Part shown: one piece after another, positions 31,217-41,374 of the stretch | How positions within the stretch are numbered: the first letter of the stretch is position 1 | Layout: each line of letters starts with the position of its first letter | NCBI RefSeq assembly: GCF_026262505.1 | Contig: NC_067203.1 | Coordinates: forward strand, 12,288,392 to 12,352,391 | DNA from: Trichomonas vaginalis G3 | Taxonomy: Eukaryota > Parabasalia > Trichomonadida > Trichomonadidae | Direction: 5' to 3' | DNA length: 64,000 nucleotides | Notes under the pieces: generated by a model | Told to the model about the DNA's origin: nothing | Databases searched by the model: none | What the model saw: the letters and a program-made list of their open reading frames with translations, nothing else | Position numbers and translations under genes: made by a program

Positions 31217-31261
31217 AAGAGGAGGGAAAAAAAGAAAAAGAAAAGGAAGGGAAGGGAAAAA
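31217..31261. repeat. 45-bp pure purine tract
   Basis: Unbroken A/G run on the plus strand, part of a wider purine-rich stretch from about 31180 to 31275. Such tracts can form triplex structures or exclude nucleosomes. No function is shown here. Confidence 0.8.
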
Positions 31262-31306
31262 TAAAAGAAAGAAGGACATATAAAAATTTAGATGCGCATT
31301 CTTAAT

Positions 31307-31330
31307 GCCGAGGCGGCTTGCCGCCGAGGC
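31307..31330. repeat. GC-rich hairpin
   Basis: GGCGGC/GCCGCC stem (31312-31317 and 31320-31325) with a TT loop, inside two direct GCCGAGGC octamers (31307-31314 and 31323-31330). It is followed by a T-run (31334-31341). GC-rich hairpin plus T-run resembles a terminator, but no gene leads into it. Confidence 0.6.
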
Positions 31331-32703
31331 GCGATTTTTTTAGGCCTCTACGGTAACCCGGCAATGTTTTTTTAAATCTTGTACAGCCCTATGTTTTATG
31401 CATAGTGCCGATACTCAAATATCAGATTACTTAGATCCATGAATAATATCCGAATTTTTTTTCTTAAAATTAAACTTCAAAACTTCTTGCAATCTTATTC
31501 TTCATCAATTGTAAATTTTTAAAACCATTTTTTAAAATAATTTTGCGTAAAGTTTATTCTCATGTTGTTTTAATCGAAAATTGATACATTTTCAAAAAAA
31601 TAATATTGACTTATGAAATTCATTTTTAAGGTGAAATAGTATTGTTTTTATTAAAGTATATGAATAATATATAAAAAATTAATGAATAATATAAGCAGAT
31701 TTTTAGTTTACAAAACAAATATGAGCAATGCAATTTCAAACTTTTGCTGGCAATTTCGATATTGCTCAAGTTTGTAGTATTTGTGATACCTATAACATCG
31801 GCTTAATCAAAATTCGATTTTTCTTATGAGTTATTGAGAAAATTTGATTGCAATGAGAAGGATTTCGACGTTTTTGATAAACTAAGAGCTGAGCTTTAGG
31901 GGTTCAGTTTATTTATGGCTGTAGTTTGATGCGTAGATCTCTTTTTTATTGTAAATTCTTTCAGCATGGAGATCGAGAATGAATCTTTTGAGAACTTTAT
32001 GAGCTTTTACACCCGTAAAGAGGTCCTTCGAGGAAAGATAGTCCAGACTACATGAAGATGTGGGTTAACCAAAAAAATCCGATGGTTTCCCCATATTCAT
32101 GTAGATCTTCGAAAAAATGAGCACCAAAAATGCCAAAAAAATAGGCTTTTTATTGGATTTGTACACTAGATCAATAATCTATTTAGGATCTGACACTCTT
32201 TTTAGCCAGAGATATGAGGTCCTTTCTAGGAAAACGATCTATTCATCCATAAAAAAAATGAATTATCGTTTTCCCCAGAAATTACATGGGGAGTGGTAAA
32301 AGTAAGGAAAATCTGGGTAAATCAATAATTTTATAATTTATTTTTCTAAACCAACTATTTTTTTATTTTGATAATCTTTAGAGCATTATATTAATAGTCT
32401 GTAGGGAAAAAATGTCTATGGAGAAATATTTAAATATTATCTAGTATCATATCATTTCCCTACAATATCTGTACCGTACATCATTTCCATCTCGAACATA
32501 TCCACAACAAATTGCACTTTATATAGCCCCAGACCTCGCTCAATCATAGTGGTATTAGTTATTTCTAAAATTTCTTTTAAATTGTAATGAATTTAGCGTT
32601 ACTCAAAAAAATCTTGTTAGATTACTCTAATACAAAACTTTAAAAGAGTAATCACTCTTATATTTATTTTTTTACCACGTAAATTGTCAAAGGTTTTTGG
32701 TCA

Positions 32704-35700
32704 ATGGACGAATCGAATTTATTAAAAATCATTGAGGGATCTAATTCCGATGACGATGCCGTTCGTGGTACTTCTGAAGCACAAATCGAAGAGCTTCTCC
32801 AAAATGATCCATTATTTGTCTTAAACTCATTTTTGAATCTTATTTTGGCAAATTCAAATCAAAGCATCTCACAGCGAATGATCATTCAACTATTTTCAAT
32901 CGTCAAGCACATGACACGCTTTTTATCCACAGAAATTCTTATGAATTTTCTAAATAGTTTAATTTCAAATGTTCAAGCTTTATTCAATCCAGAAAACGGA
33001 TACATGGGTCAAAGCATCATACCATCTGTTCTTTGCAATATCTATTCCCTAATAATTTCGCTTGTCCACAAATTTTCACCAGAAGCAACAATTGATTATA
33101 ACGAGATCGTTTCTCAACTTGTACAAGTCTTACAGCCCAACTTTACAATACCAATTATTGCCGAAGCAATTGAAGATTCAGCAGATCTTTACAATTTCAA
33201 TCCAGACGTGCTCTATCAGTTCATTATTGACAATGAATCATTTCCGAATGCAATAATACGCTTATATTTTGCAATCATTGGCAAAATTCAAGAAGGCAAA
33301 AATTATGTTGAACTTTTACCACAAATTTTGAGCAAAATCACCGATGACAATGTTCTTTCATCGATATCCTACATCAACAACTTCTGTGAACAAAGTTCTC
33401 CTTTCATGGAGTTTGTTTTTCTTGACTTGTCAAATTATTTAGGAAATTTAATTTTAAATCAAGTGAGTGACCAAATCAAAATCAACTGTTTATATACTAT
33501 ATCATCACTTGTTACAAAGAACTCTTCATATCTTGTAAATTCATCTGAATTTGCTGAAATCTTTTTCAAGATTTCAATTTCCATCTTTAATGACTCAAAT
33601 TATCAAGATCTCGAAGATGAAAACAGCACAAGCATTGCAAATATCCATCAAGAAATATGTCACGATGTATTTCTCAAGTTAGATATGTTGTTTTCCAACA
33701 ACAAAAGCAATTTTTTAGAATTTATTGGTCAAAACCAAAATTATTTATTTGGATATTTAATATTTTTATCTTTTTGTTATAATCATTCTGATATTGAATT
33801 AGTTGATCAAGTATTAGAAGAAAATAGTGATAATATTAATCTGAAATACGCATGCATGAAAATTTATTCCGATGCTGTTTCAAAAACTAATGATGAAGAT
33901 TCTCTTGATGTTTTTTCAAATGTTATTGAGTTTTTGAATTCCGGTGAAGATGAAGCGATAGTTTATCTTATTCTCAAAGGAATAAGCAAAAGGAATTTTT
34001 ATTCTAAAAAAGTTAATTCCGATTTGGAAATAGAAACATGGGATAATCTTTCTCATTATGTTTTAGAAGGATTTAGTAATGGCTGGAATGAAAAAATTGT
34101 TGAGAAATTAATTTTCGTTTTATCAGCATGCATAGAAATGAACGAAAACTATTCGATTGAAGATAGTTTAGCAACTTTCGATCAAATCTTTAATGAATAT
34201 GAAAGTAGTGATACAATAAGAGCTGCAATTGTTAAAGTTATTCCTCGATTATTAGATCATTTTAATGAAGAGAAAAATCAACAAATAATTGAACAAGCAG
34301 CATTTGCTTATTACGAAGTTTGTGCAAATTCTTTAAATGATGAATCGATTAATCCAAAGAATATACCAACATATATGAGTTCTATGTTGAAATTCATTAA
34401 ATTTGCAGGAAATTTACTTGATGATAAGTTAGAATATTTATTTAATTCATCATTTAATGCCGTATCACAAGAATTGCAATTTACTGAAGTTAAAAAAGAT
34501 ACTCTTGCTGATTTAAGTGCTTATTACGCAACTGAATCAATGATAACGGGAACGAAATATGTAATTGAGAAATCAACTGTTGATACAATTACTGATTACA
34601 TTAGTATTATTTTGTCAATTGTTGATAAGGAACAATTTAAATATTATTTGGTTGACAATGAATATAATGTAATGAACCAATTAGTTAATTTATGTGTTAA
34701 TTATATTCAAGCTGATATTTATTCAATAGAAATATGTACAAAATGCTTTGAATTGTTAAGATCATTATATGATTCTGAAATTGCTGAAGAAAAGCATGAA
34801 GAATTATTGGGAATATTAATAGAATGCTTCAAGAGAATCTGCAAATACAATTTTGATAATGGTATATTGCTTATCCATATATTAACATTTGCACGTGATG
34901 AAAAAGATCAAATTAAACAAAACGAAGAAGCAAAACAGAATTTCATGGATCTTTTGATTAATAACATTTTAACTACTTATTCTTTAGCTAAAAACACAAT
35001 TAAAGGTAATTTGGAAGACACTCAACAATACCTTTATTTTGAACAATTTACAACAGGTGAAAACTTTGGAAATGCAATATTTACTTTCAGAAAAATTTGT
35101 TCTGACATGTTAATACAACCTTTCCAAGAAAAAATTATTCCTCTTGTTATGGAAAATAAGGAAGTCAAATCTTTATACCAAATGAACATAACTTTGTTGA
35201 ATTTTTATTTGACATTATTCCAAGATGATTCGGAATATGAAAAATATCGTGGATATATATTTGATTACATTGCATTATTAAGATCAAATAAAGAAGATGA
35301 TGATGATGATGAAACAGTAGCTGAAAATTATAGCAAAAATATGTGCGATGAATTATTTACTACATTATATAGTGTAATCAAATATATTGATATGAGACAA
35401 GAGTTTGTTGTAGAATTACATCAAATTCTTTATGATTTATTTGAACATTCTGATTGTTTTGTCAGAAGAGGTGATTTTCCATTTTGTTTAATGCTTATTT
35501 ACCTCAAATATCCATTTATAACTGAAGAAATGGATATATCTGAGGTAATTTCTTTTGTATCTGTCGATTTAATGTTCTTTGCAGATCCGTATAAATTATA
35601 CGATCTGAATTATTCTCATTGCTTTGTTTTCAACAAGATAAGTTTGTTTTGGCTGGAAAATTATTGGCCATTTTTAATAGAAAACCACGAAGAGATTCAT

Positions 35701-35994
35701 AAAAGTGGTGAGGATGGAAGCTTATTGGAATCCATTTTTGCTGGATGGGGAAGCGACATGGATATTAAAATTAAATGTGAATCAAAAAGGGAATTACATA
35801 AGAAGTATAAGAGGTTCTTCTATAGATTGATTGAATTATGTATGCATAACCGGAGTATCATCCAAAATATTCAGACATTCTTCAGGGCAGAAAAAGAAAA
35901 TGGTAAATATCTGAGCAAACAAGCAGTTAATAACTGGACATCAGTTTTCAATTTATATTTCAAGAAATTTATGCAAGAACATGCTAGACAATAA
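32704..35994 (+). CDS. Importin-beta family karyopherin, 1096 aa
   Basis: A HEAT-repeat nuclear transport receptor. The N-terminus (residues 1-75) has the importin-beta N-terminal pattern: short helices, the segment Arg-Gly-Thr-Ser-Glu-Ala-Gln-Ile-Glu-Glu-Leu, then hydrophobic helices ending near Lys-His-Met-Thr-Arg. Paired helices run to the end, with an acidic insert (Asp-rich, about residues 866-875) like the acidic loop of importins. The length of 1096 is that of importin-5/importin-4 (about 1080-1100 residues). It would carry cargo such as ribosomal proteins or histones into the nucleus under control of Ran. The exact orthologue is not settled. The stop is TAAATAAA. Confidence 0.75.
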   Translation: MDESNLLKIIEGSNSDDDAVRGTSEAQIEELLQNDPLFVLNSFLNLILANSNQSISQRMIIQLFSIVKHMTRFLSTEILMNFLNSLISNVQALFNPENGYMGQSIIPSVLCNIYSLIISLVHKFSPEATIDYNEIVSQLVQVLQPNFTIPIIAEAIEDSADLYNFNPDVLYQFIIDNESFPNAIIRLYFAIIGKIQEGKNYVELLPQILSKITDDNVLSSISYINNFCEQSSPFMEFVFLDLSNYLGNLILNQVSDQIKINCLYTISSLVTKNSSYLVNSSEFAEIFFKISISIFNDSNYQDLEDENSTSIANIHQEICHDVFLKLDMLFSNNKSNFLEFIGQNQNYLFGYLIFLSFCYNHSDIELVDQVLEENSDNINLKYACMKIYSDAVSKTNDEDSLDVFSNVIEFLNSGEDEAIVYLILKGISKRNFYSKKVNSDLEIETWDNLSHYVLEGFSNGWNEKIVEKLIFVLSACIEMNENYSIEDSLATFDQIFNEYESSDTIRAAIVKVIPRLLDHFNEEKNQQIIEQAAFAYYEVCANSLNDESINPKNIPTYMSSMLKFIKFAGNLLDDKLEYLFNSSFNAVSQELQFTEVKKDTLADLSAYYATESMITGTKYVIEKSTVDTITDYISIILSIVDKEQFKYYLVDNEYNVMNQLVNLCVNYIQADIYSIEICTKCFELLRSLYDSEIAEEKHEELLGILIECFKRICKYNFDNGILLIHILTFARDEKDQIKQNEEAKQNFMDLLINNILTTYSLAKNTIKGNLEDTQQYLYFEQFTTGENFGNAIFTFRKICSDMLIQPFQEKIIPLVMENKEVKSLYQMNITLLNFYLTLFQDDSEYEKYRGYIFDYIALLRSNKEDDDDDETVAENYSKNMCDELFTTLYSVIKYIDMRQEFVVELHQILYDLFEHSDCFVRRGDFPFCLMLIYLKYPFITEEMDISEVISFVSVDLMFFADPYKLYDLNYSHCFVFNKISLFWLENYWPFLIENHEEIHKSGEDGSLLESIFAGWGSDMDIKIKCESKRELHKKYKRFFYRLIELCMHNRSIIQNIQTFFRAEKENGKYLSKQAVNNWTSVFNLYFKKFMQEHARQ

Positions 35995-36356
35995 ATAAAA
36001 AATGTTTTTTTATATGGTATAAATTCAAAGAATTATTTATTTGAATATAGAATCACAAATAAATATATTTAATTATCTATGACTTTCACTATCTCATTGA
36101 AAATCGAGAGAATCCCATTGAAATGAGGATGAAATTATGAAAATATATTTTTTTGCTGCTGACAAATGACAACTGAAGGGTTGATAATCATTTCTTAGCA
36201 TTACCAAGAAATGTTTTCCATTTTTATTTGCCAATTTCCTCTCAGAATTCTAATGCTTTTAGACAGAATCAATTAATGTAATATGTGAGATGGGAAATCT
36301 TAAAAAATGAAAAAAAGTGAAGTGAACCGATTATATAAAATCCAGTATAAAAAAAT
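35995..36356. other. Intergenic, nothing recognised
   Basis: 362 AT-rich bases between two genes in the same direction. The last about 40 bases (near 36321-36330) are shared with the region upstream of the paralogue ending at 45591. Confidence 0.6.
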
Positions 36357-37751
36357 ATGAATATTATCACACATGAATATTCTGAGCTCAAGCAATGTAA
36401 CGATATTAAAAATAATGAACTGTTAGCATTCATTATTAATAACCAGAGGATTGAATTATCAAAATATTCTTCAATCATTATCTCGAAATTTGTTCATGAT
36501 CAATATTTACTTGATATTTCAGTTAAATCAGTTAGTAAATGTATTAATATATCATGTAATAACACAATTGACATCATATCGGAGTTTTTCAAAACAAGTG
36601 TTCTTCATTATGAAAATGACAAAGAACGTAATCGAGATATATTCGAATTTGGCAGAGCATTCGATATTACATTCTTAACAAACATATTTTGTGAATATGT
36701 TAAGTCTACATACAAAGAAATCAATGAAGAAAACTTTTATGATATCTATGATTGTTCAACATTTCAAAATGACATAAATAAGATGAATGAGTGTGTTTCT
36801 TTCTTCGCATCAAGAATGTCTGATCTTGATGAAGAATATAAAATCAAAACTATCAAACGATATAGATATGACTTTTTTGAGAGTATTTTGAAATCAAAAT
36901 CTCTTAAAATATCAAATGAAGACTCATTAGTCAACACAATCCTCAAGTTGAGTGAAGATGATAATTCATTCTTTAATCTTCTGAATCATGTTAGAGTTGA
37001 ATTTTGTAACAATGATTCTATCAAATCTATCAAAAACTTCTCAGATCGAAACAAGTTAGAATCAATCACAGCAGAAGTATTCGAACGTGCACTTCTTCAT
37101 CGTTCACCAATTCTTCACAACCTATCAATTTCAGATGCAAATTATTTTTGTCGAGAAACAGTTCCTAATTTTAAAATTTCAAATGTTGAAGAACATCATG
37201 TTACTGATCACACATCTGAAAACTTAATAAATTTAAAGAGTCTGAGAAAGACAAGCGATGATTTTGATGAGATCTATTCAGTTCTTGAAAATGCGTCAAA
37301 TGAAGGAGATTTTTCAACAATCAAATTTGCAGTAGATGAAAAATATTCTGAAATTACGCATAGTCGCTCAGATATTAATATGATTCTTGGATCAGCAATA
37401 AAGAACAATATATGTCTTACTAAATTTTTGTTCATTTCTGGCGCGGATATAAGAAGCAAAGTTTTTTTCGGAGAAGGGATTCTTCATATATTTTGCAGAA
37501 ATGGAAATTTGGAAGGTGTTAAATTTGCTCTTAAACACATAGATATTAATGATAGAAGTAGTATTGGTGGAACTCCTCTTCATTTAGCTATTAATAACAA
37601 TCATGATGAAATATGTGAATATCTTCGCTCTCAATCAAATATAGATAAAAATGCCAAAAACTATATCAATGAAACTGCTCTTCAATATGCAATACGACTC
37701 AAACGAGAGCATATTGTTGAAATTCTTCGCAAAAATGGATTTACAGAATAA
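36357..37751 (+). CDS. DUF3447/ankyrin-repeat protein, 464 aa
   Basis: An intact member of the trichomonad DUF3447/ankyrin family. Residues 1-260 form the family N-terminal region, which opens with a BTB-like segment (Ile-Ile-Ser-Lys-Phe-Val-His-Asp-Gln-Tyr-Leu-Leu-Asp). Residues 305-460 carry about four ankyrin repeats (Gly-Thr-Pro-Leu-His-Leu-Ala-Ile; Asn-Glu-Thr-Ala-Leu-Gln-Tyr-Ala). The start is the first ATG. A close paralogue lies in inverse orientation at 44272-45591, most alike in the N-terminal 270 residues and more different in the ankyrin part. Likely a protein-binding scaffold; partner unknown. Confidence 0.85.
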   Translation: MNIITHEYSELKQCNDIKNNELLAFIINNQRIELSKYSSIIISKFVHDQYLLDISVKSVSKCINISCNNTIDIISEFFKTSVLHYENDKERNRDIFEFGRAFDITFLTNIFCEYVKSTYKEINEENFYDIYDCSTFQNDINKMNECVSFFASRMSDLDEEYKIKTIKRYRYDFFESILKSKSLKISNEDSLVNTILKLSEDDNSFFNLLNHVRVEFCNNDSIKSIKNFSDRNKLESITAEVFERALLHRSPILHNLSISDANYFCRETVPNFKISNVEEHHVTDHTSENLINLKSLRKTSDDFDEIYSVLENASNEGDFSTIKFAVDEKYSEITHSRSDINMILGSAIKNNICLTKFLFISGADIRSKVFFGEGILHIFCRNGNLEGVKFALKHIDINDRSSIGGTPLHLAINNNHDEICEYLRSQSNIDKNAKNYINETALQYAIRLKREHIVEILRKNGFTE

Positions 37752-38113
37752 AAATACAGATAATTTGTTTGAAAACTTTAATAAAATAAATATGAAAGCT
37801 TAGATGGTGAACATACATGAATCTTGCTTTAATTCAAAATCTTGAAAACTTGCGTGAAGAATCATTGAAAATCAATCTTAAATAGTATTAAATTCATAAA
37901 AATTATGACACATTCTCAATTTTTTGATACTCAAGCTTTATATCCTGATTTCATAGGTAAAAATTTAGTATTTTTTGGTAAAAGTTATTATAAATCACTA
38001 AATAGTACCTATTATAGCTGTTGTGAAATATGACAGCAAGTGGAAATCACGCACTTTAAAAAATACTATAAAATTATGAGTAAATCTATATTTTAAAACA
38101 AGAATAATATTAG
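37752..38113. other. Intergenic, nothing recognised
   Basis: 362 AT-rich bases between convergent genes. No frame, RNA or repeat is evident. Confidence 0.6.
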
Positions 38114-38752
38114 TTAAATTTGTTGACGTATTGAGTTTAGAAAACTAAATAAATCTCGTGAATTGTTGAATTCATCTACTAAAATTGTTGTTGCAATTGA
38201 ACTGGGGAGCGTTGAATTTGATAATACAAAATTATTCTGAATGCAATCTAATTCTACCTCATATGACTGAGGAAGAAAAACAAATTTAGTTTTCCCATTA
38301 GATATTGATATCTTAATTCCGTAAAGAGCTTCATATAAAGAGAGGTCTGTTTGATATGAAGAGTAAAATTCGTCAGCTTTTTCTTTCTCGCCTTTAATAT
38401 GATTTGCTGTTGTTTCGAGAAGTCTAATTTTCACTTGGTAATCTTCGAAATTCTTTGGTATTGTTTGTATATCATTATTCAGCTTTTTGATTTCGATTTG
38501 TTGCTTTTTGTTCTGAACGCTAATGTTTTCGTTCTGATTTTTGATTCTCTTAATATTTTCCATAACAAGTCTTTGCTCATCTTTTAAGTTTCTTTCATTT
38601 CTGGTCATATCAGTTTTCAAATTATTAATCATCTGCCTTTTCTTTTTCATTAAATCAGTCTGTTGGGTAACAAATTTGTTCAATTTGTCTTTGCTCTCTG
38701 CAATTGCGTCTAAAAAGTGCTTCAGTGATTCATTTATAGAATCATTCTCCAT
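38114..38752 (-). CDS. SPC25: Spc25-like kinetochore (Ndc80 complex) subunit
   Basis: A protein of 212 residues from the ATG at 38752; the frame extends upstream to 38878, but that stretch lacks coiled-coil character and reads like flanking sequence. Residues about 20-125 form a long coiled coil. Residues 130-212 form a small globular domain: Tyr-Glu-Ala-Leu-Tyr-Gly-Ile-Lys-Ile-Ser, then Lys-Phe-Val-Phe-Leu-Pro, then Leu-Val-Asp-Glu-Phe-Asn...Phe-Leu-Asn-Ser-Ile-Arg. That matches the layout of the Spc25 C-terminal domain, which binds centromere-side kinetochore proteins while Ndc80/Nuf2 grip microtubules. Spc24 or another coiled-coil RWD protein is the main alternative. Confidence 0.65.
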   Translation of the reverse strand: MENDSINESLKHFLDAIAESKDKLNKFVTQQTDLMKKKRQMINNLKTDMTRNERNLKDEQRLVMENIKRIKNQNENISVQNKKQQIEIKKLNNDIQTIPKNFEDYQVKIRLLETTANHIKGEKEKADEFYSSYQTDLSLYEALYGIKISISNGKTKFVFLPQSYEVELDCIQNNFVLSNSTLPSSIATTILVDEFNNSRDLFSFLNSIRQQI

Positions 38753-38878
38753 TTTTAAACGTATACATTTTAGATTCAATCTGTAAAAAAAATTTATCCA
38801 AGCTGTTTTTTCCAACCATTTTACCTTCAAATTAAAGTTAATGGTAATGTACTGAGATATGAATGAGAAATTACCCAT

Positions 38879-39305
38879 TATTGCAAAAATGATTTTTGAA
38901 TTCAGAACCTCATTATAAACTTTTGTACTAGCCTACAGGAACAGCGGTCACTTCAATCATTCTGAGACATCTCAATTGTTATGGAGGAGAATATTTAGCT
39001 AAAAATAAATTGTAAGAGTAAATATCGTTGATCAGCTACTAATTGAGTATACACAATGGAAAAACAAGGATTTGAATGCTTTCTTAAAGAAAAAAAGGTA
39101 AATTATTTTGTTGACAATTACCTTTTGCTGCTTGTCAAAATCGGTAGATTTTTAATTCATTCCCCATGGGATTGCATTCTAAATATTATGAGATGTATCA
39201 ATGATTAGTCTAATTTAAATTACTTCTACTTTGCATATTATAAGCTTAAGATAAAATTTTCTATGAGAATATATATTCACATATGGACAAATAGAAATAA
39301 TGCGT
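38879..39305. other. Intergenic, nothing recognised
   Basis: About 430 AT-rich bases between the Spc25-like gene and the fold-back element. No frame or RNA is evident. Confidence 0.6.
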
Positions 39306-39523
39306 ATAAGGTCGATGAAAAAATGAGCGTTTTTAAAAAACCGCCGTTTGAGAGGAAAATTGAGAGCCCCGATGTATACTTTTTGACATTGTCAAAAACT
39401 TTGAAAGGACCAAAAAAATTTTAGTGTCAGAAAGTTTACAAATGTATACTTTCTGACAAACAGACCCTCAGAAAGTACTCAAACTGCGGTTTTTAATTTC
39501 CGCATTTTTTTTGGCGACCTTAT
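39306..39523. repeat. Fold-back (MITE-like) palindromic element, about 218 bp
   Basis: The ends ATAAGGTCGATGAAAAAATG (39306-39325) and the near-complement ending CGACCTTAT (39503-39523) are inverted. The next bases, through CCGCCGTTTGAG (39341-39352) and CTCAAACTGCGG (39477-39488), continue the pairing. In the centre, TGTCAGAAAGT and ACTTTCTGACA (about 39425-39458) form an 11-bp stem. It has the shape of a non-autonomous DNA transposon, but no clear target-site duplication is visible. Confidence 0.7.
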
Positions 39524-39592
39524 TCACACTGAATGAAAATAAAAGGAAATTTATACAAAAACTTAATAAAAACTTTATTTACAATAAAAATC

Positions 39593-41089
39593 TTAGAAAG
39601 TCAAATGCTTTCCAAGAATTGCTTTCAAGTAGTCATGTTTCAATTCCGGCAGTGTCATATTATCCATTGCCTCGAAGTATTCGAATAAATTATGTTCTCT
39701 GCAACCTTTATAGTCATTTCTTTTTCCTAATGCTACGTAATTCAAATTCATCGACATTGCGTATCTCTTTGCGTATTGTGTGCACTCGAAACCAATAGGA
39801 AGAACCTCTGCAACAGTAGCATTCTCATTCATGAACACAGAATAAATGGATTCTTCGGCAAAAGCTGTTACAAACATTTGACTTTTTGCAATTGTATTTG
39901 CAATAATTCTCAAATCATCATCATCCGAAATCACTTCGATCTTTGCCTTAGGGAAGGCCTTCTTGAGTTCAGGAAGAACATACGAACACTTCTGATGAAC
40001 AGAAATGCGTCCAGAAACCATTTTCTTGGAGGTGAAGTGATGTTTTACTTCAGAAATTATTTCAGGTTTCAATCTTGTGATTTGGTCCATGAATTCGCCC
40101 CATGCAAGGCCAGGAATCGTTTGGTACATGGTCCTGTTAACGAGATACTTGATACCGGAGCGTGTGGGAAGTACTACGCCATCTCCGTAACAAACATTTT
40201 GGTTTTTCATGAAAATTTCACCATCAAAAACGGATTTGATGATGTTTACGAGGTTTTCTTGGTTGCTGGTGAGCATAAGTGCAGGCATATGGGTGGATTT
40301 AGTGTAGTAAGTGCTGATCCAGATCGGAAATACAACATCTAACAAGATTTCATGGGCTTTGGTTGGATTTGCGTCCAAAAAGTAAATATCTGGGGCTCCT
40401 GGGTTGCCATTTCGTAGTTCTGTAGGATTCATAGCATTTATGTGTGGTGAATAAGGTGTTCTGGCAAATGAAACGTTGATATAAGAATTTGAAGTGGTAT
40501 TTATCTGAGAAAATGCGGCAGATGGGAAGGAAAAGACTATTATTGATTCATTGAAGAAGCATGCATCGTAGATTTCGACATTTTGGAACTCACGATATGA
40601 AAATCTTGAAAAACCTGTTGGAAACGCATTTATTTCGGCAACTGAAATGTTATTTTGGCCAATATGTATTTTACCGCAATAAATATCTAATGTAGAGTTT
40701 CCAATCATCGGATGTAAAACAACATAAGAACCATCTGTATCATTTGCAACCATATCGTAGTAATTATTAATTCTATTATCTAATCTCGTTCCGCCAGTGG
40801 TTAAAAACGTGGTTAAAAGACTTATTCCGGCGGATTTTGGAATTTGATTAAATTCACTATAAGAAACATTAATTGTAATACGAGATCCTGTTGTAGAAAC
40901 AGATTTAACATTGATTGATGCACAATCAACTGAAGTATATGGTAACGGCATTCTTGGAGGATCATTATCGAAAATTAAAAGATAACTAGAGAAGCAAATA
41001 CAAATAAAAATGGGTACAATAGCTGTAGTATATAGTATTGCCCACTTTGGAATGTAGCTCCATATATTCTTTGATGGTTTCGCTTTCAT
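39593..41089 (-). CDS. Type II membrane glycosyltransferase-like protein (GT61/DUF563-like), 498 aa
   Basis: The ATG at 41089 is preferred; the frame runs 11 codons further but would start with GTG. Residues 1-15 are a short basic cytoplasmic part, 16-40 one membrane span, and the rest is luminal with many Asn-X-Ser/Thr sites. The C-terminal 200 residues (Arg-Ile-Ser-Val-His-Gln-Lys-Cys...Glu-Val-Ile-Ser-Asp-Asp...Ala-Lys-Ser-Gln-Met-Phe-Val-Thr-Ala) resemble the nucleotide-sugar half of family-61 glycosyltransferases, where a cross-checking sensor loop follows 'SDAD'-like turns. It probably works in the Golgi or ER on surface glycans. The family call is tentative; 48604-50256 is a distant relative. 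Confidence 0.6.
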   Translation of the reverse strand: MKAKPSKNIWSYIPKWAILYTTAIVPIFICICFSSYLLIFDNDPPRMPLPYTSVDCASINVKSVSTTGSRITINVSYSEFNQIPKSAGISLLTTFLTTGGTRLDNRINNYYDMVANDTDGSYVVLHPMIGNSTLDIYCGKIHIGQNNISVAEINAFPTGFSRFSYREFQNVEIYDACFFNESIIVFSFPSAAFSQINTTSNSYINVSFARTPYSPHINAMNPTELRNGNPGAPDIYFLDANPTKAHEILLDVVFPIWISTYYTKSTHMPALMLTSNQENLVNIIKSVFDGEIFMKNQNVCYGDGVVLPTRSGIKYLVNRTMYQTIPGLAWGEFMDQITRLKPEIISEVKHHFTSKKMVSGRISVHQKCSYVLPELKKAFPKAKIEVISDDDDLRIIANTIAKSQMFVTAFAEESIYSVFMNENATVAEVLPIGFECTQYAKRYAMSMNLNYVALGKRNDYKGCREHNLFEYFEAMDNMTLPELKHDYLKAILGKHLTF

Positions 41090-41374
41090 TCCAAAGTGTA
41101 AAAAAATTCTTCTGAAATCCACTCACGAAAATATTGTCATTGAGATATTTTCCTTCCTACTGCAACTATGAGCAAGGCCAATCTTTTTCTCTCACATCAT
41201 TCAATACCAATACTCATTATTTTAAGAGAATTTTATGAATATTAATGTAGCTTAGCATTTAATAAACAAAAAGTATTAGGAACTTCCAAAATGAAGAAGA
41301 ATAGTTCTTAAATCGACATGTTTACTATCAAAAATAAAATATCATAAATAATATCGGTAATTTACAATTTCCTT

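Larger units (their letters stand above)
29320..32703. other. Long intergenic region, no gene recognised
   Basis: About 3.4 kb of AT-rich DNA with no frame above 70 codons that looks real. It holds the TTACGGAAAAAGTG repeats (29809-30036), a 45-bp polypurine tract (31217-31261) and a GC-rich hairpin (31307-31330), listed separately. This is the longest apparently gene-free host stretch in the window. Confidence 0.6.

Noticed and set aside
38753-38878. A 42-codon N-terminal extension of the Spc25-like protein
   Set aside because: It is not coiled-coil or domain-like, whereas the ATG at 38752 directly precedes the coiled coil.
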